A DNA stretch of 64,000 nt from Bos javanicus (lineage: Eukaryota > Chordata > Mammalia > Artiodactyla > Bovidae), in the NCBI RefSeq assembly GCF_032452875.1, contig NC_083879.1, positions 86,685,572-86,749,571 on the forward strand, in the 5' to 3' direction. Made by a program: the position numbers and the translations under genes. This document shows, in pieces, positions 1-13,109 of the stretch (its first letter is position 1; each line of letters begins with the position of its first letter). The notes below the pieces were generated by a model. That model was given only the letters and a program-made list of their open reading frames with translations, made no database searches and was not told the DNA's origin.

Positions 1-84
1 GTATTCATATAAATACAAATTCATACAAATGGATTCATATAAATATATGCATAGAAAAAATGTGGAAAAGCATACAAAGAAGTG

Positions 85-215
85 TTAACTAGTGATTACC
101 TCTGGATGTCAAGGTTGTGGGTTATTGTTATTTTCATCTGTTTGTCTTGTGCTAAAAAGTTTTATACTGATCATGTATTGCTTTTGTAATCTGAAGAAAA
201 GTATAAAGCTTTTGC
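85..215 (+). repeat. Possible L1 3'-end remnant
   Basis: The stretch from gtgattacctctgg to tgcttttgtaatctgaa resembles the 3' end of old mammalian L1 elements. It is assigned by eye only. Confidence 0.3.
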
Positions 216-959
216 CGTTAAGGCAAGTTAAAACAAGCAGCAGAGCTCAGGACATTTTCTGCTATTACTGAGAGGAGACACTTGGTGGGAGGGGAGAGGT
301 CCTAGTGTGACGAGACGAGCTTCCTGCCTGCGCTGCGGCTGCTCTGTGGTCTGATAAAGAGGCCCCCCCCCCACCGTCCCGAGCATCCTGCAATGCGTTT
401 ACCGTCCCTGGGGGGGCCAGCAGAGAGGCAGGTGCAGGCCATGAGTGAGAACCCCCCACTGCCCCCTACCCCCTACCCTGCACAGGCCCGGGAGCGCGTG
501 GCCCACGGCTGCTGCAGAATGTAAATCCATTCTGATCTGCGGTCACAGACAGAAGGCAGTGTGAGCTGAGAGCGAGGCATGGAGGGCCAGTGCTGCAAGG
601 AGGCCGGTTAGCTGTGGTCAGGGTCCCCTGTCTCCAGACCCTCCCCAGAGGCTGTTGCCCAGAGTTAGGCTCGCATGAGCAGAGGGAGGAGTCTGTCCCG
701 AGGACCCCAGGAGAGGCAGCCCCTCCCTGAGAGGAGCTGCAGGTTGACCTTCCAGGGCAGGTCTGACTCAGTTGGGTTCAGTAGTCCTGGGCAGTGTGAC
801 CCGCGGTCTGGAGTGCGGGGAACTGTTGGACAAGTGATGGCGGCAGACAGACGTGACCTGGCCCCCGCCCCAGACCACGGCGTCCTGAGCCTGCGGGACC
901 CGGGCCTCTGGCGCCCAGGACATCAGGCCTACAGGTGCCGCTTAAGACGACGACAAGCG

Positions 960-1065
960 TGTCGTGGCCAAGGTGTGACCCAGTTTTCACGTGAGGAGGG
1001 GGGAGAGACTGGCTGCACGCCCAGGTCACACAGCTGGTGCCACACCTGGGGAGCGAGTTCTGAGC
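960..1065 (-). repeat. MIR-like SINE remnant
   Basis: Contains ccaggtcacacagctggtgc, close to the conserved MIR core in reverse orientation. Confidence 0.4.
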
Positions 1066-1188
1066 CGGTTCCCCGACCCCAGTGGGGTCCCGACCCGGGG
1101 TCAGGACTCTGGGCCGCGGCGGCCCCAGGCCCTGGGCCCTGCCGTGGGCGCCATCCTCACCACCCTCGGGTTCCAGCGTTCAGCCGTG

Positions 1189-1382
1189 TGTTAGAAAGTC
1201 GCTCAGTCCTGTCCGACTCTTTGTGACCCCATGGGCTATACAGTCCATGGAATTCTCCAGGCCAGAATACTGGAGTGGGGAGCCATGCCCTCCTCCAGGG
1301 GATCTTCCCAAGCCAGGGATCGAACCCAGGTCCCCCTCATTGCAGGTGGATTCCTTACCAGCTGAGCCACCAGGGCAGCCCC
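1189..1382 (-). repeat. Bov-tA/Bov-A2 SINE
   Basis: A near full-length element in reverse orientation. It runs from gtcgctcagtcctgtccgac to gctgagccaccagggcagcc, the hallmark ends of this ruminant SINE. Confidence 0.9.
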
Positions 1383-3168
1383 GAGCGACTCCCAAACTCA
1401 CTGTGAAAGTGCAGCCTGCACAGTTCCAGTTTTTATAAAAGACACAGCTCTGCCCTAGGCCGTGGGAGCCGCATCTGGGGGACTGGGGCTCAGGCTTTCT
1501 GCTGCATCCCCAGGGGTCCCTCCCTGCCCTGAGGTGCCCGCTCCCCGGGAAGCTGCCCGGGCTGCCCCCTGGGTCTCAGTGAGCCCAGCACCCACCCCAG
1601 CCTCCGCAGAGGTCAGCGTGCTGTGGGGCCTCCAACCTCGTCCTCACAGGCCCACCTGAGTCCCCTCAGGAGGTGAGGCTGAGTGAGAGGGCACTCCCCA
1701 CCCAGGAAATTCCAGGGGCTCCTGAAGCGTGTGAGCCTGGACAGAGAAGCCCGCCGAATCCGCCTCTGTGGGTTTGTTTCCAGAACCCTCCGCCCTCCTT
1801 TCCCCGCCCCCTGCCCCCTCCCCCAGGCTTCCAGCCGCGTCTGTCTGTCCTTCTCCGGCCACACCTGCTGCTCCTGCCACCTCCTGGCATCCGGGTGGGC
1901 ATCTGGTCAGCGCCTTGTGGTCGGTCAGGGCCCTTCCCTGCCGGCCAGCCACACCGCTCCTGGTGGAGAGCTTGGCCTCCACCCCGCTTCCACCCTTGGG
2001 AGTCCGTGCTCAGCCTGTTTCAGAACCTCAGAGACAAGGTGCGGGCAGTTTTCTCCTCTGTGTGAAGTTAGGACACAGGGCGGCTCTGGCGAAGGAGCTC
2101 AGACAGTCTGGGCCCAGTTCGTGGGGGTGGAGGTGGGCTCCTGCACTCGGCCAGCCTGTTCTCCGGCCCCGCAGAGCGTTCCAGAATGCAGCCCGTTCCT
2201 GACTCTGCCCATGTTGCCAAGTCCCGGGAGCACCCTCTGCTCCAGCCGTGAGCCCGAGTCCAGGCGTCACCTGGCCTCCTGACGCTCCGGCTACAGAGGC
2301 TCCCACGCCCCCTCCTCGGGTTCACGTAAATTGCTGGAGCTCGCACAGAGCTCAGAACCCTTTACTAACTAAATCACTAGTTATTATAAAAGTATACAGC
2401 TCAGTGTGACCAAGCACGGGCTGTGAGCCTGCGCCACAGTCACCCAGACTCAGAGAGCAGGTGTTTGCAACGAAGTCCGGGTTTTCTGCAGGCGCCAGGC
2501 TGGGGCACAAGCCTCAGATCCACTTTCTCTGGGCGCGGAGGTGGGGTTTTCTTTTAGGGGAAAAACAGAGAGACCGCGATAAGCCATCATCTAGAAACAT
2601 TGCTTAATCTCAGTTCTGGGGCTCAGGATGCCCCTGGTTTATGATTCTCGGGCCAGGTGGTCCTGGCTTGGGGGTCTGTTCACTCATCTGCCCTGGAGAG
2701 ACAGCCTGAGTTTTCAGGTGATGGTCTGTGACGGCGGTTTTAGTTCATTAGCAGTGTTATCAACGGCAGTGGTCTCAGTCACCAGACCCGGTGGATTAGC
2801 ATTCGTGAGCACAGAACTGAGGTCAGAGGGCATGAGGTGGAAGAACGTTCCGGAGGGAGAGGTGATCCATAAGCTCAGTAAGGGAACAAGGTTGCATCAG
2901 GAAGAGCGGATGGAAGAGCCGCCTGGAGAGGCGGGTAGGGCCAGGAGAGGGAGGGGCGGGGGCGGGGTCCACACCACCGGTGTCCCCACCTCCGCCTGCT
3001 CACGCAACAGCAGCCCGCAGGTTCTCCAAGCCCCTGCCTTTGGGGTTTCTGTGGAGGCCTGAGGTTGGGAAATCTTATGGAAAACTTCGGACACATTGTA
3101 AAGTTTCACTCAATTGACACCTTTAAAACTCCTGCATGCGGACTGTGAATTCTCTAAAGTAACTCAGT

Positions 3169-3362
3169 GTTGTAGGTGTCGTTGTTGTGGTTACTCGGTC
3201 GTGTCCACCTCTTTGGGACCCCATGGACCGCAGCACGCCAGGCCTCCCTGTCCTTCACCATCTCCCGGAGCTTGCTCAAACTCATGTCCATCGAGTCGGT
3301 GATGCCATCCATCCTCTGTCGCCCCTTCCCCTCCCGCCTTCAGTCTTTACCTGCATCAGGGT
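3169..3362 (-). repeat. BovB LINE 3' fragment
   Basis: Contains cggtcgtgtccacctctttg, then catggaccgcagcacgccag and gtgatgccatccatcctctg, in reverse orientation. This is the 3' end of the RTE-clade BovB retrotransposon. Confidence 0.85.
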
Positions 3363-3424
3363 GGTGGTGGTCTCTGTTTCTGGTGATAACTTGCTGCTCT
3401 GTTTTCAGCGAGTTCAGCTGCATT

Positions 3425-3560
3425 TTTTACTTTATTCCACCAATAATTAAGGAGCACCCACTGGACCAAGAGTCATGTTAGCTGCTGGGAACGCAGGAGA
3501 AACCAGGCGACAGAAAGAACTGGTCTCTTCCTGTAGGGATTGAAAATCTGGCACCGGGGC
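3425..3560 (+). repeat. L2-like remnant
   Basis: The pattern of aaggagcacccactggacc followed by gaacgcaggagaaacc recalls the old L2-type repeat with 'tgagtgcctactatgtgc'. The match is weak. Confidence 0.25.
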
Positions 3561-6063
3561 ACAGTCCTGTTCTCTGACAGGAAGGACTCTTGCGGGGGTC
3601 GGGGTGTGAGGGTCTCTCTGCGGGGTCCTGCCTGGCCGGCAGTCAGTTTCCTCCAGGGCGGCTGGGTGGGGTGAGGGGGCTTCTTCTCCCCCAGTTCACG
3701 TTTCCAGAAGGAAGCTCCGGGCCAGGCAGCCTCCCTGGGCCCAGCTGCAGGGCTGGGGGCATCTGCTAGGCGTGAGCCCACACTTCTTGTGTACTTTGCA
3801 CAAGTGACTTGTCTCCGTGACTCACAACTGGAATGAGTAGTGGTTCCACTCAGGGTTCCTGCGACGGCCCCTCTCTGACCAGGGTCAGCAGGCTTTTTTG
3901 GAAAAGGGCTTACGATCTTTGGGCTGAGGGGGCCCCAATGTTCACAGTGTAACTGCCCCGGGCTCGCGGGGCTCCTTGCTCAGAGGCGTCGACCGCTCTG
4001 CCGGCCGGCGGGAGGGTGGCCGGGGGCGGCGCGTGGTGGGGACTGGCTGTGCACAGTGAGGCTGCGGGACCACGCTGGGCCCTGCATCGTCCCGGCCCGT
4101 GAAGCTGGTGACCCCCGCCCCACACCCACTCGGCTCTGTCTCGCTGTCGGTCTCCACGCAGCTTTAACTAAAAACACTGCTCATCGCTTGTCTCCAGTGC
4201 CGTGTTCTCTGTGTTTTTATCTCCATGGCTTCGCTGACGGGTTGCATTTCCTGGATGAATAGACACACGTGACTCAAGGTGCTGACGTGAAAGAAGATCA
4301 TGGGGTGAAAACCTGTCTGCCTGACCCGTCCCCGCTCTGGCCACTCAGGGCCGGCGAGCACAAAGGGTGGGCAGAGCAGGCCTCCGCGCTGGCAGTGTCG
4401 GGTGCTGCCTGTCCTCCTGGATTCCCAGCCAGGGCTTGTCCCTCCTGAAGCCCCGAGCAGGGCCCAGCGGCCCGAGAACCCGGGTGACAGAGCCTGAGGG
4501 TGGGCGCCAGCCTTGGCCGTGTCGTCCAGGGGCTTGGGCCGCGGGGACCCCAGTCTCTGTCTGAGCAGCCCTTCCGGGGCTGCTGCGGCATCACAGTTTG
4601 GAAACCACTCTGTACGGCTCACGGGTCACCCAGTTCACACTTCACCCACGCCACGAGGGTTTATTAGGGCGGGGCGCTGCTCACAGGGGTCCGCCGGCCG
4701 CGTTGCCTGCCCCGTCGGGGCCTCGGTCTGCGGTGACCGCACGGACGGCCTCCTCGGGTGCCTGCTGTTCCTAGTCTCCGGCTATCTTTAGCTGCTGCCT
4801 GCAGGCCTCCACCTCACAGGATCAGGAGACGGTGCGGCTGCCTCCCAGGCCCCGCGAGCCGAGAGGGTGGCAGCTGCCGCCAGCTGTCAGCGATGAATCT
4901 GAATTGTCGCACGTTGGGAAAAACAGTCACCCTCGAGTGGCTCCTGAGTGTGAACTGGCGGATCCTTTAGGTGAACCGTAGTCCATGCTACTCCCCCGGC
5001 CAGTTCACACTTGAGACAGCCCAGCCTGACTCCAGTTACACACGGGGGTCTCCGGGGGAGGCGTGCAGGGCCACCTGCCGCCTGGTCTGTTTCCGGGCTG
5101 CATGCCCCCAGCCCTGCGAAGACAAAGTCATCTTCACGGGAGGGAAGGTCGCCCACCTTGGCAGCCTGACTGTGGATGGGGGCCGTGGGTCCGTCCCGGT
5201 CATCCCCTGCCCAGGGCGGCAGGACCCCGCGGGGGGAGTGGGAGACTCCGGCTCAGGGCCGGTCTGCCGGCCCCGCGTCAGCAGCGAGTTCTGTGGTCTT
5301 CGTGTGCAGAGTTCAGGCCGTCCCCCAGAGCCCCGGGTTGGGGGGAGAGGCATTGCTGGGCGTGTCCCGGGCGGCAGGTCTCTCCTGAAGTCGGAGAGCA
5401 CGCTTGGAGCAGAGCCACACGACGCTCAGCCTCAGCAGGCTCCACGCCGGTGCCACGATTGAAGGGTGACATCCATGCGCTCACCCTCGAGAGAGGTGGG
5501 AGTCGGTCCCTCACCGTGTCTCTGTGATAAAGTAGCGGGCGGGGACATGGAGGGTGGACGCAGAGAAGACAGGCGCCCTGTGCCAGTGTGGGGTGGGGGC
5601 TGCAGAGGGGGTTACAGAGGTGGGCTCCCAGGGAGAAGGCAGCTGGGGCCCCCACACCAGACCTTGGAGCCGGAGAGGGTGGGGGCGGGGTGGGCTGGGC
5701 CAGCCAGGTCTGGGGAAGGAGAGTGGCCTGCGGGTGCCCAGGTGCCAGGGAAGCCCTGGGGGAGAAGCGCCTGGAGGGGGAGGCGGCCGGCCCGGGGTGG
5801 TCCCTGGGTGTGCCGCGTCACCCCCCAACAGGCACCGACGGGGTATTCCTGCTGCAGCGGAGCCTGCCACTGCTGGGAGGGTGGGTCTGCCCTTTCCTGT
5901 CCTAGCCTGTCGGCCGGGGTGCGTCTGTGCTGTGTGTAACCGGTGCCCTAACCAGGCTCCTGCAGGTGAGTGGGGGGAGGAGGGGTTGTTAGGACCCCCA
6001 GACCGTCTGACCAGTCTGCTGGTGCACAGGCTTTATTTGGAGGAATGCCAACTTGAACATCTT

Positions 6064-6163
6064 TGCTGCTGCCGCTGCTGCTGCTCAGTCGCTTCAGTCG
6101 TGTCTGACTCTGTGCGACCCCACCAGGCTCCCCGCCCCTGGGATTCTCCAGGCAAGAACACTG
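6064..6163 (-). repeat. Extra 100-bp copy of the Bov-A2 trinucleotide end
   Basis: This block, a (gct)n tract followed by agtcgcttcagtc and the region to aagaacact, is repeated almost exactly 100 bp further on within the adjacent SINE. Confidence 0.75.
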
Positions 6164-6390
6164 CTGCTGCTGCCGCTGCTGCTGCTAAGTCGCTTCAGTC
6201 ATGTCTGACTCTGTGCGACCCCACCAGGCTCCCCGCCCCTGGGATTCTCCAGGCAAGAACACTGGAGTGGGTTGCCATTTCCCTCTCCAGTGCATGAAAG
6301 TGAAAAGTGAAAGTGAAGTCGCTCAGTCGTGTCCGACCCTAGCAACGCCATAGACTGCAGCCTACCAGGCTCCTCCGTCCATGGGTTTTA
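6164..6390 (-). repeat. Bov-A2 SINE
   Basis: A dimeric ruminant SINE in reverse orientation. It has a (gct)n tract, two 'gtcgct(t)cagtcgtgtc' blocks and the linker tgaaagtgaaaagtgaaagt. Confidence 0.9.
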
Positions 6391-6744
6391 AGTTAGAACA
6401 AATTCTGACTGATCGGTCAAAGAGCACAAACACTTTGCGTAAAACAAGAACAAACACAAAATTTAAAAAAAGCCGTGTGTTGCCCTGAGTCTCCCTGAGT
6501 CCTGAGTCTCTCGCGGCCTCCTCCCCTCCCCGTGTTACTCTGTGCCTCTTCTGCCCTCGGTGTTTTAAACGGAGAAGAACCAGCGCTTACACGTCAGTTT
6601 ACGGGCTCGTCTGCCTTAGCCTGATTAGAGTTTCTGTTTGATTCTGGGGGCAGATGCTCAAGTGATCGACACGTGAGTGCCACTTATCAGTGAGACCAGG
6701 GCTGCTGCACAGGTTTCCCCGTTTCTTCCTAAAATGTGCTAAGT

Positions 6745-6885
6745 CTGAGGACTTCCCTGTGCAGTCCAGTGCTGAAGACGCCTCGCTTTCACTGCAGGGG
6801 CACGAGTTCAGTCCCTGGTCAGGGAACTACGATCCCAAATGCTGTGTGGTGCAGCCAAAAAAAATAACAAATTAAAATGTGTTCG
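6745..6885 (+). repeat. CHR-type SINE
   Basis: Reads gacttccctgtgcagtcc, then ggtcagggaactacgatccc and gcagccaaaaaaa. This is the forward form of the cetartiodactyl CHR SINE with its A-rich end. Confidence 0.75.
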
Positions 6886-9802
6886 TCTGTGCATACAGGC
6901 AGAGTTTACAAGATCTGAGCACTATATTGTGTGCGTCCAGGCTGGACTGAAATAGGTTTGTCCTCAAGGAGTTTGTAGTAACGGAAAGTTGAAGATGGAA
7001 GTAAGATTTCTTGTCTTTGTTTTTAACCTGCAGACGAAAACCTGGGCAGAAATCAGATTTTCAGGTTGGGAGTCTCAGCCATCAGTGGTGAGTCCACCCT
7101 CAGGCCATTGGGACAGCCAGACTGAGGCTGTATTGGCCTGAAAGGAAATTTACTAACGAGACAGCGTCGGCCGCCAGCGTGACTCTCAGGGTCGTTCCCC
7201 TCCCCTAACTGTGCAGATTTCAGGGTGGACTAACTCAACGGCTTGGGCCGCCAGCGTGACAGAGGAGTTCAGCACCGCCTCTCAGGGTCGTCCGCCTTCC
7301 CTAACTGCAGATTTCAGGGTGCAGAGCGACAGCAGCCCGGCTCTTTGTGGGTGGTGCTTTGTTTTTCTTGCCACAACAAAAACTCCCCTGTCTCGGGCCG
7401 CTGGCACCCGCTGCCCCGGGGCTGTGGGAGCGTCGCCCCGGGGTCAACGGCCAGCGGGTCTGCAACTGCGTGTTGCTATCAGCATCCCCCAGGCCCCAGA
7501 GTGCAGTGGAGTGCTGCCCGAGGAAGAAGACCTGCTGACGCGATCTGGCCCTCCTCCTTCAGGAAGGCTTCGGAGCAGCGGGTACCATTACATGCAACGA
7601 AAAGCAGGACACTTGAGAAGGAAAATGTCAGCAGACAGCCGCCGGCGTTAGCTCTGTTTTCTTGCAATTAAACTAAAGAGTGGAAATGTCCATCCGGTCC
7701 GGTGAGACACTGTGCACGTTCATCGGGCAAAGCGAGCTCTTCATTCTGGGGAGAATGGATGACACAAGGACCCAGGGAGGCTGGTCGGCTTCAGCTGCGG
7801 TTTTGCTGATGCTCCCGAAACGCTCAGGTTGAGCTGTTCTTCTTTGAGCAACAGTTGATCCCACTGAGAGTCGCACAGGTCTGGTTCCCTCAGTGTGACC
7901 GGCAGTCTCTGTGTGACACTTTTGCACAAGGCTCAAATTAGAGAACCCGCGGTCGTTGTTTAAGGTTTTCGACGGCGAGACTTTGATGACCGGGAAGCGT
8001 GCCGTCAGACATGGGCACACTACTGGAGTCAGTTCTGGCTGAGCCAGCGGTTCAGGTTGTAGGGAAAGCCAGTCTTCACCTTTAAACCCCATTTTGTGCT
8101 TGTGTGGAAAGTGGCCGTTATAGTCATGATACCGATACTACTCCTAATGAGTCAGACTGAACCCGGCCTCCAATGAGGGGGTGGAATTTTGCCGCCTGCC
8201 TCTTTCAAGTAAGAAATGCCTTCCTGTTTGGCAAGAAAGTTTGTAAAAGAGCCAGAAACGTTGCCGTTTTTGACCTGACCTGGGTGGTCTGGCAGGTGTG
8301 ATTTGAGTGTTTTTTCCGTGTTGACTGATCACGCTGTTCCTGAGTGATTTCAGGGATGGTTTCTGTGTTTGCTGGTTGGTCCCTCTCTGACTCTCCCAGT
8401 TTGGTGACCCCGAGACACATCTTATGAAAATGGTGGAGCTTCACTGTGGTTAATAAGTTACAGGTGCTGCCTCCGGGCACCCTCACACCCCCGCCCGCAG
8501 CCCAGCCCAGCCCAGCCCGCCCCGTCCAGTGACCTCTGCTCCAACGCTCACCGAACCACAGTCGCCTCTGCTGGCTTTTGCTGGGAACGTGTTTTGAGGC
8601 GCCTGCCCTGTCCACCCTGTGGTCATCTTGGCATGCAGGGTGCAGTGCAGTGGGTCCTTGTGTGCTTGGCTGTCGTTCCAGCTGTGACCGCAGGAACCAT
8701 TTTAATATAAATCCCGCACACTGACCACAGGACACACAGGGGCCACCCTTTGCTTTTCCAGATGTGCTTCTAGCTTTAAAGGAAACTGAACCACTTTAGG
8801 ATGATTTTCAGAGCAGTCAGCTGTGGCCCCAGATGGAGCCCAAGTGAAAACTCTTAAAAATGAGGAAATTGTGTCTGAAAAAGTCATCCTATATTGCAGT
8901 ATTTCAAACCAAGTAGATGGAACGTGATGAACTATACCTCTGGTGGTTTATCAGGACAGAAAAAAGCAGAGGGAACCTGGAGGCAGGGTGTGGGGGGTGA
9001 CGGAGGGTCTCTCCCGGCCCCCCAGTTCTCCCTTCCATCCGTGGGTTACCGCGGTGATGGGAGTCAAGCTTTGATCGTTGCTGGGAGGTGAGGCCGAGGT
9101 CGCGCCGGACAGAGGTGGGGGCCGCCACTGCCTGGTGCGACCTCGCCGGCGGGCCTCCTGTCTGATGTCCGCGAGCTGTCCGTCATCCTCGAGCTGTCCG
9201 TCAGAGGGGACATCCTCCAGGCTGAGGTGGTGCGGGCAGTGCTGAGTCCCCCGCCATGTGCAGCCCTCCAGCACCCCGCCCGCCTACTTGGTCTGGGCGG
9301 GGCACCCTGCCTCTGGACACAGTGGACAGGCTCCCTGCCCTCTGCAGGTTCCTGTTTCCCTCCTTAGCTAAAGAAAGCCAAAACGAGCTTTTCCACAGCG
9401 CTGGCTTTGGCTCGCTTCTGTTGTCCTTTTCTGTACCGCGTGAGGTGCTCCTGTGAACCCGCGTGGAAGCTTGCAGCCCCCAGACTCCAGGTCCAGTCCT
9501 GCCCCCTGGACTAAGCGCGAGCTGAGTGGTTCAGCCCAGTGATCAGACGTAAATCCATCTGTAAGTAACAGGCTGGGGATTCTGGTTCTGTGTCGTGAGA
9601 CCGCCGTGTGTCCTGGAGGGTGGGGGAGGTGCGGGAAGCTCTCTGGAGAGCCGACAGAGGAAGCCAGTCCCTGCCGTGTGCTGATGAGGGTGTGGAGGTG
9701 ACCGAGGACAAGGGTGTGGATGGGATGGTTCACCTCAGGAGCTCTTTAAAGCTTCAGCATAAATGGATTCTTGAGGGAGACCGTCGGGGATAAAAGGAGA
9801 AC

Positions 9803-11158
9803 CCTGACCCCTGTCCTGATGGGGCCGGGAGAGAGTGGACAGTGAGGTGATGGGCCCTGACCCCCGTCCTGATGGGGGATGAGAGAGAGTGGACAGTGAG
9901 GTGATGGGCCCTGAGCCCCGTCCTGATGGAGGATGAGAGAGAGTGGACAGTGAGGTGATGGGCCCTGACCCCCGTCCTGATGGAGGATGAGGGAGAGTGG
10001 ACAGTGGGGTGATGGGCCCTGACCCCCGTCCTGATGGAGGATGAGAGAGAGTGGACAGTGAGGTGATGGGCCCTGAGCCCCGTCCTGATGGAGGATGAGA
10101 GAGAGTGGACAGTGAGGTGATGGGCCCTGACCCCCGTCCTGATGGGGAATGAGAGAGAGTGGACAGTGAGGTGATGGGCCCTGAGCCCTGTCCTGATGGA
10201 GGATGAGAGAGAGTGGACAGTGAGTTGATGGGCCCTGACCCCCGTCCTGATGGGGAATGAGAGAGAGTGGACAGTGAGGTGATGGGCCCTGAGCCCCGTC
10301 CTGATGGGGGATGAGAGAGAGTGGACAGTGAGGTGATGGGCCCTGAGCCCTGTCCTGATGGAGGATGAGAGAGAGTGGACAGTGAGGTGATGGGCCCTGA
10401 CCCCCGTTCTGATGGGGGATGAGGGAGAGTGGACAGTGAGGTGATGGGCCCTGACCCCCGTCCTGATGGAGGATGAGAGAGAGTGGACAGTGAGGTGATG
10501 GGCCCTGAGCCCCGTCCTGATGGGGGATGAGAGAGAGTGGACAGTGGGGTGATGGGCCCTGACCCTCGTCCTGATGGAGGATGAGGGAGAGTGGACAGTG
10601 GGGTGATGGGCCCTGACCCCCGTCCTGATGGGGGATGAGAGAGAGTGGACAGTGAGGTGATGGGCCCTGTGCCCTGTCCTGATGGAGGATGAGAGAGAGT
10701 GGACAGTGAGGTGATGGGCCCTGACCCCCATCCTGATGGGGGATGAGAGAGAGTGGACAGTGGGGTGATGGGCCCTGACACCCGTTCTGATGGGGGTTGG
10801 GAGAGAGTGGACAATGAGTTGATGGGCCCTGACCCCCATTCTGATGGGGCTGGGAGAGAGTGGACAGTGGGGTGATGGGCCCTGGTCCCTGTCCTGATGG
10901 GGCCGGGAGAGAGTGGAGAGTGAGGGTGATGGGCCCTGACCCCGTCTTGATGGGGGATGGGAGAGAGTGGACAGTGGGGTGATGGGCCCTGGTCCCCCAT
11001 CCTGATGGGGGATGAGAGAGAGTGGACAGTGGGGTGATGGGCCCTGGTCCCCCATCCTGATGGGGGATGAGAGAGAGTGGACAGTGGGGTGATGGGCCCT
11101 GGTCCCCATCCTGATGGGGGATGGGAGAGAGTGGACAGTGAGGGTGATGGGCCCTGAC
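9803..11158. repeat. 54-bp minisatellite, about 25 copies
   Basis: The unit has the landmarks gtggacagtgaggtgatggg and cctgacccccgtcctgatgg. Landmark spacing is 54 bp through most of the array. Unit length is a multiple of three and the minus strand of the unit has no stop in any frame, so three long overlapping minus frames run through it. The last few units have 1-bp indels. Confidence 0.95.
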
Positions 11159-12354
11159 CGACACCCGGGCCGCCTGCTGGACCACGGAGCTCTGACTGGC
11201 GAGCATTCCCTCTGCTCAGCAAGTGGGTGATGGTGCCAAGATACTGCAAAAGCAAAATAGTTATTTTGGCAGTTTTTCAAAGAAATGATGCTTTTCTTAG
11301 AGAGTGCATTATGTGCACATTTCACAGAGTCTTTGTAGCTTTTTCCAAAAAAAAAAAAAAAGTAGGACTGTGTGCAAAAAGAAAGGATAAGAGGAAACCG
11401 AAAGGAAGGAATGACTTCATAAAACATTTATGGGCAGAAGCTAGAGGCCATCACACAGGCCAGGGCAGGCTTTTATTACCTTTTAATTTTGATGATCATG
11501 CAGGAGACGTCTTTATTCTGAAGTAATTCTAAGCATGAACGCACCTTTAAAATTATGGGGATTTATGTTTATTTTTCTGTTAATCTGAATGAGCAGTTGT
11601 GTTGTCAGCTTAGCCAACTGTGTACAGTAAAATACAATGCACACGGTATTTAAAACTCTAATTGTATCAGGAGGAAAATGCTGCCTGTGGGTCCACATCT
11701 TCAGCATTTGCACCGTTAAAATTTCAGTCTGTGGTCAGCTCTCATTGCCACAAGGGCTGTAAGATCAGGCTGGGGTCTTTGTAACAGCTCAGATTTGTTA
11801 ATTCGGCCGCCTCTCTGCCCCTGTTGCGTGCCTTGGCCCTCCGTTTCCAGCTCACCGAGCGCAGAGAGAACACTGGCACGAGGCTCTGGGTGGGCGAATG
11901 CGGCCAGGTAACCCCCGTGTCCCAGCCTGGGGGCAGCTCTGTGCAGCTGGCCCCGCTCTCAGCCTTGACCTTCATCCCAGCAGGATCAGACTTGAGAGCC
12001 AGTTGGAATCTGTCAGCCTGGCCCCAGCCTTCTATTTCTGGCCACATTCTCCTAAAAAATGGACACTTTTATTTTTTAGCATTTTGGAAAGATGGGATTA
12101 TAAGCAGTTTTTTTAATGAAATGTATCAGGCGTGCCAAAGAGCATGTGTAATGTATACAGAGCTAAATTGATTGTCAGCAATAGCTGCACTGCCCGTGGG
12201 GGTCGCCCCCGGGGGTCCCTCCCGATTCTGTGAAGGAGTCAGGTCCTGCACCCTGGCATAGCTGGGGAGGGACTGGCGAGGGTGTTGTGGGAACCAGAGC
12301 CCAGTTGTGCAGGGGTGGTCGTTCTTCGGGTGAGTCTTGGCTTCCCTCTCGGTT

Positions 12355-12470
12355 TCATCCATTCCACGGGTGTTGCTTGAGTGCCTGCCCTGCCCTGCGT
12401 GTGCTGCTCAGTGGGGTCAGGGTCCTCACGTGCTCCTGCTCTGGTGAGAGTCAGGCAGTTGATACGTAAA
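12355..12470 (+). repeat. L2-like remnant
   Basis: The text gtgttgcttgagtgcctgcc, followed further on by ctctggtgagagtcaggcag, resembles the common old repeat seen at 3425. Low certainty. Confidence 0.25.
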
Positions 12471-13109
12471 AAAACAGCAGCAGCTTTGTCGGGGCGGGGG
12501 GGGGCGGGGGCCACAGACAGGCAAGGCGGGAAGATGGGGGGCCCGTGATGACATGGGGCTGGCAGGCGGAGGGCATCTTTGAGCTCAGCGCTAGGTCACT
12601 ACAGCAGCACCAGCATCCCAGGCCGGGTCAGCAGTCCAGGCCCTGGTGGTGCTGTGTGCAGAGCTGGGCGTGTGGGGACTCGGGGTGGGGCCCCCTGTGC
12701 CGGGGGCAGAGCTGCCGCCCAGAGCGTGGACGGTCCCTGCTGACTGCCTGTGTTTCTACGTGAGGAAATTCACGAGCGTTTGCTCGAAGATGCTCTGATC
12801 ATGCCCTTAGTTGCCTTCTGAGCGGTAGGCACACACCCCACTTTTTACCCGACAGAACGCGGGATGTAGTCTGACAGCCGGAGTGCGGATGCCAAGGTTT
12901 ACTGTGCGTCGCAGCCGGCCAGCCATCCTGAGGCTGCCGCGGAGGAGGCGTGGGTTCACCAGCCCACGCCACGGTTTCCAGGAACACCGGGCAGGGTGGG
13001 GGGCGCCTCCTGGCTCTGGCGGCTTCCGGCGAGGGGCTCCCTGCGGGCAAGCCCTCCGGAGTGAATGGGAGACAGAGGAACGGTTATTTACCCCTGCTGC
13101 AGCTTCGCA

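Larger units (their letters stand above)
1..9800. other. Non-coding block, probably intron 1 of ATP11A (left part)
   Basis: No exon with family similarity is seen on either strand. The first 240 bases are AT-rich and the rest is GC-rich. Recognisable contents are the SINE, BovB and MIR pieces listed separately. Assignment to intron 1 is inferred from exon 2 being the first exon found; it could be partly upstream sequence. Confidence 0.6.

Noticed and set aside
3225..3236. Candidate ATP11A start text (atggac followed by tgc or a near form)
   Set aside because: Such hits here and at 35920 are the conserved BovB/Bov-tA text 'catggac(t/c)gcagc', not a first exon.
9735..11427. Three long minus-strand frames (about 490-560 codons) as protein genes
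   Set aside because: They are the 54-bp minisatellite read in three frames. No family motif, splice context or codon preference favours any one of them.
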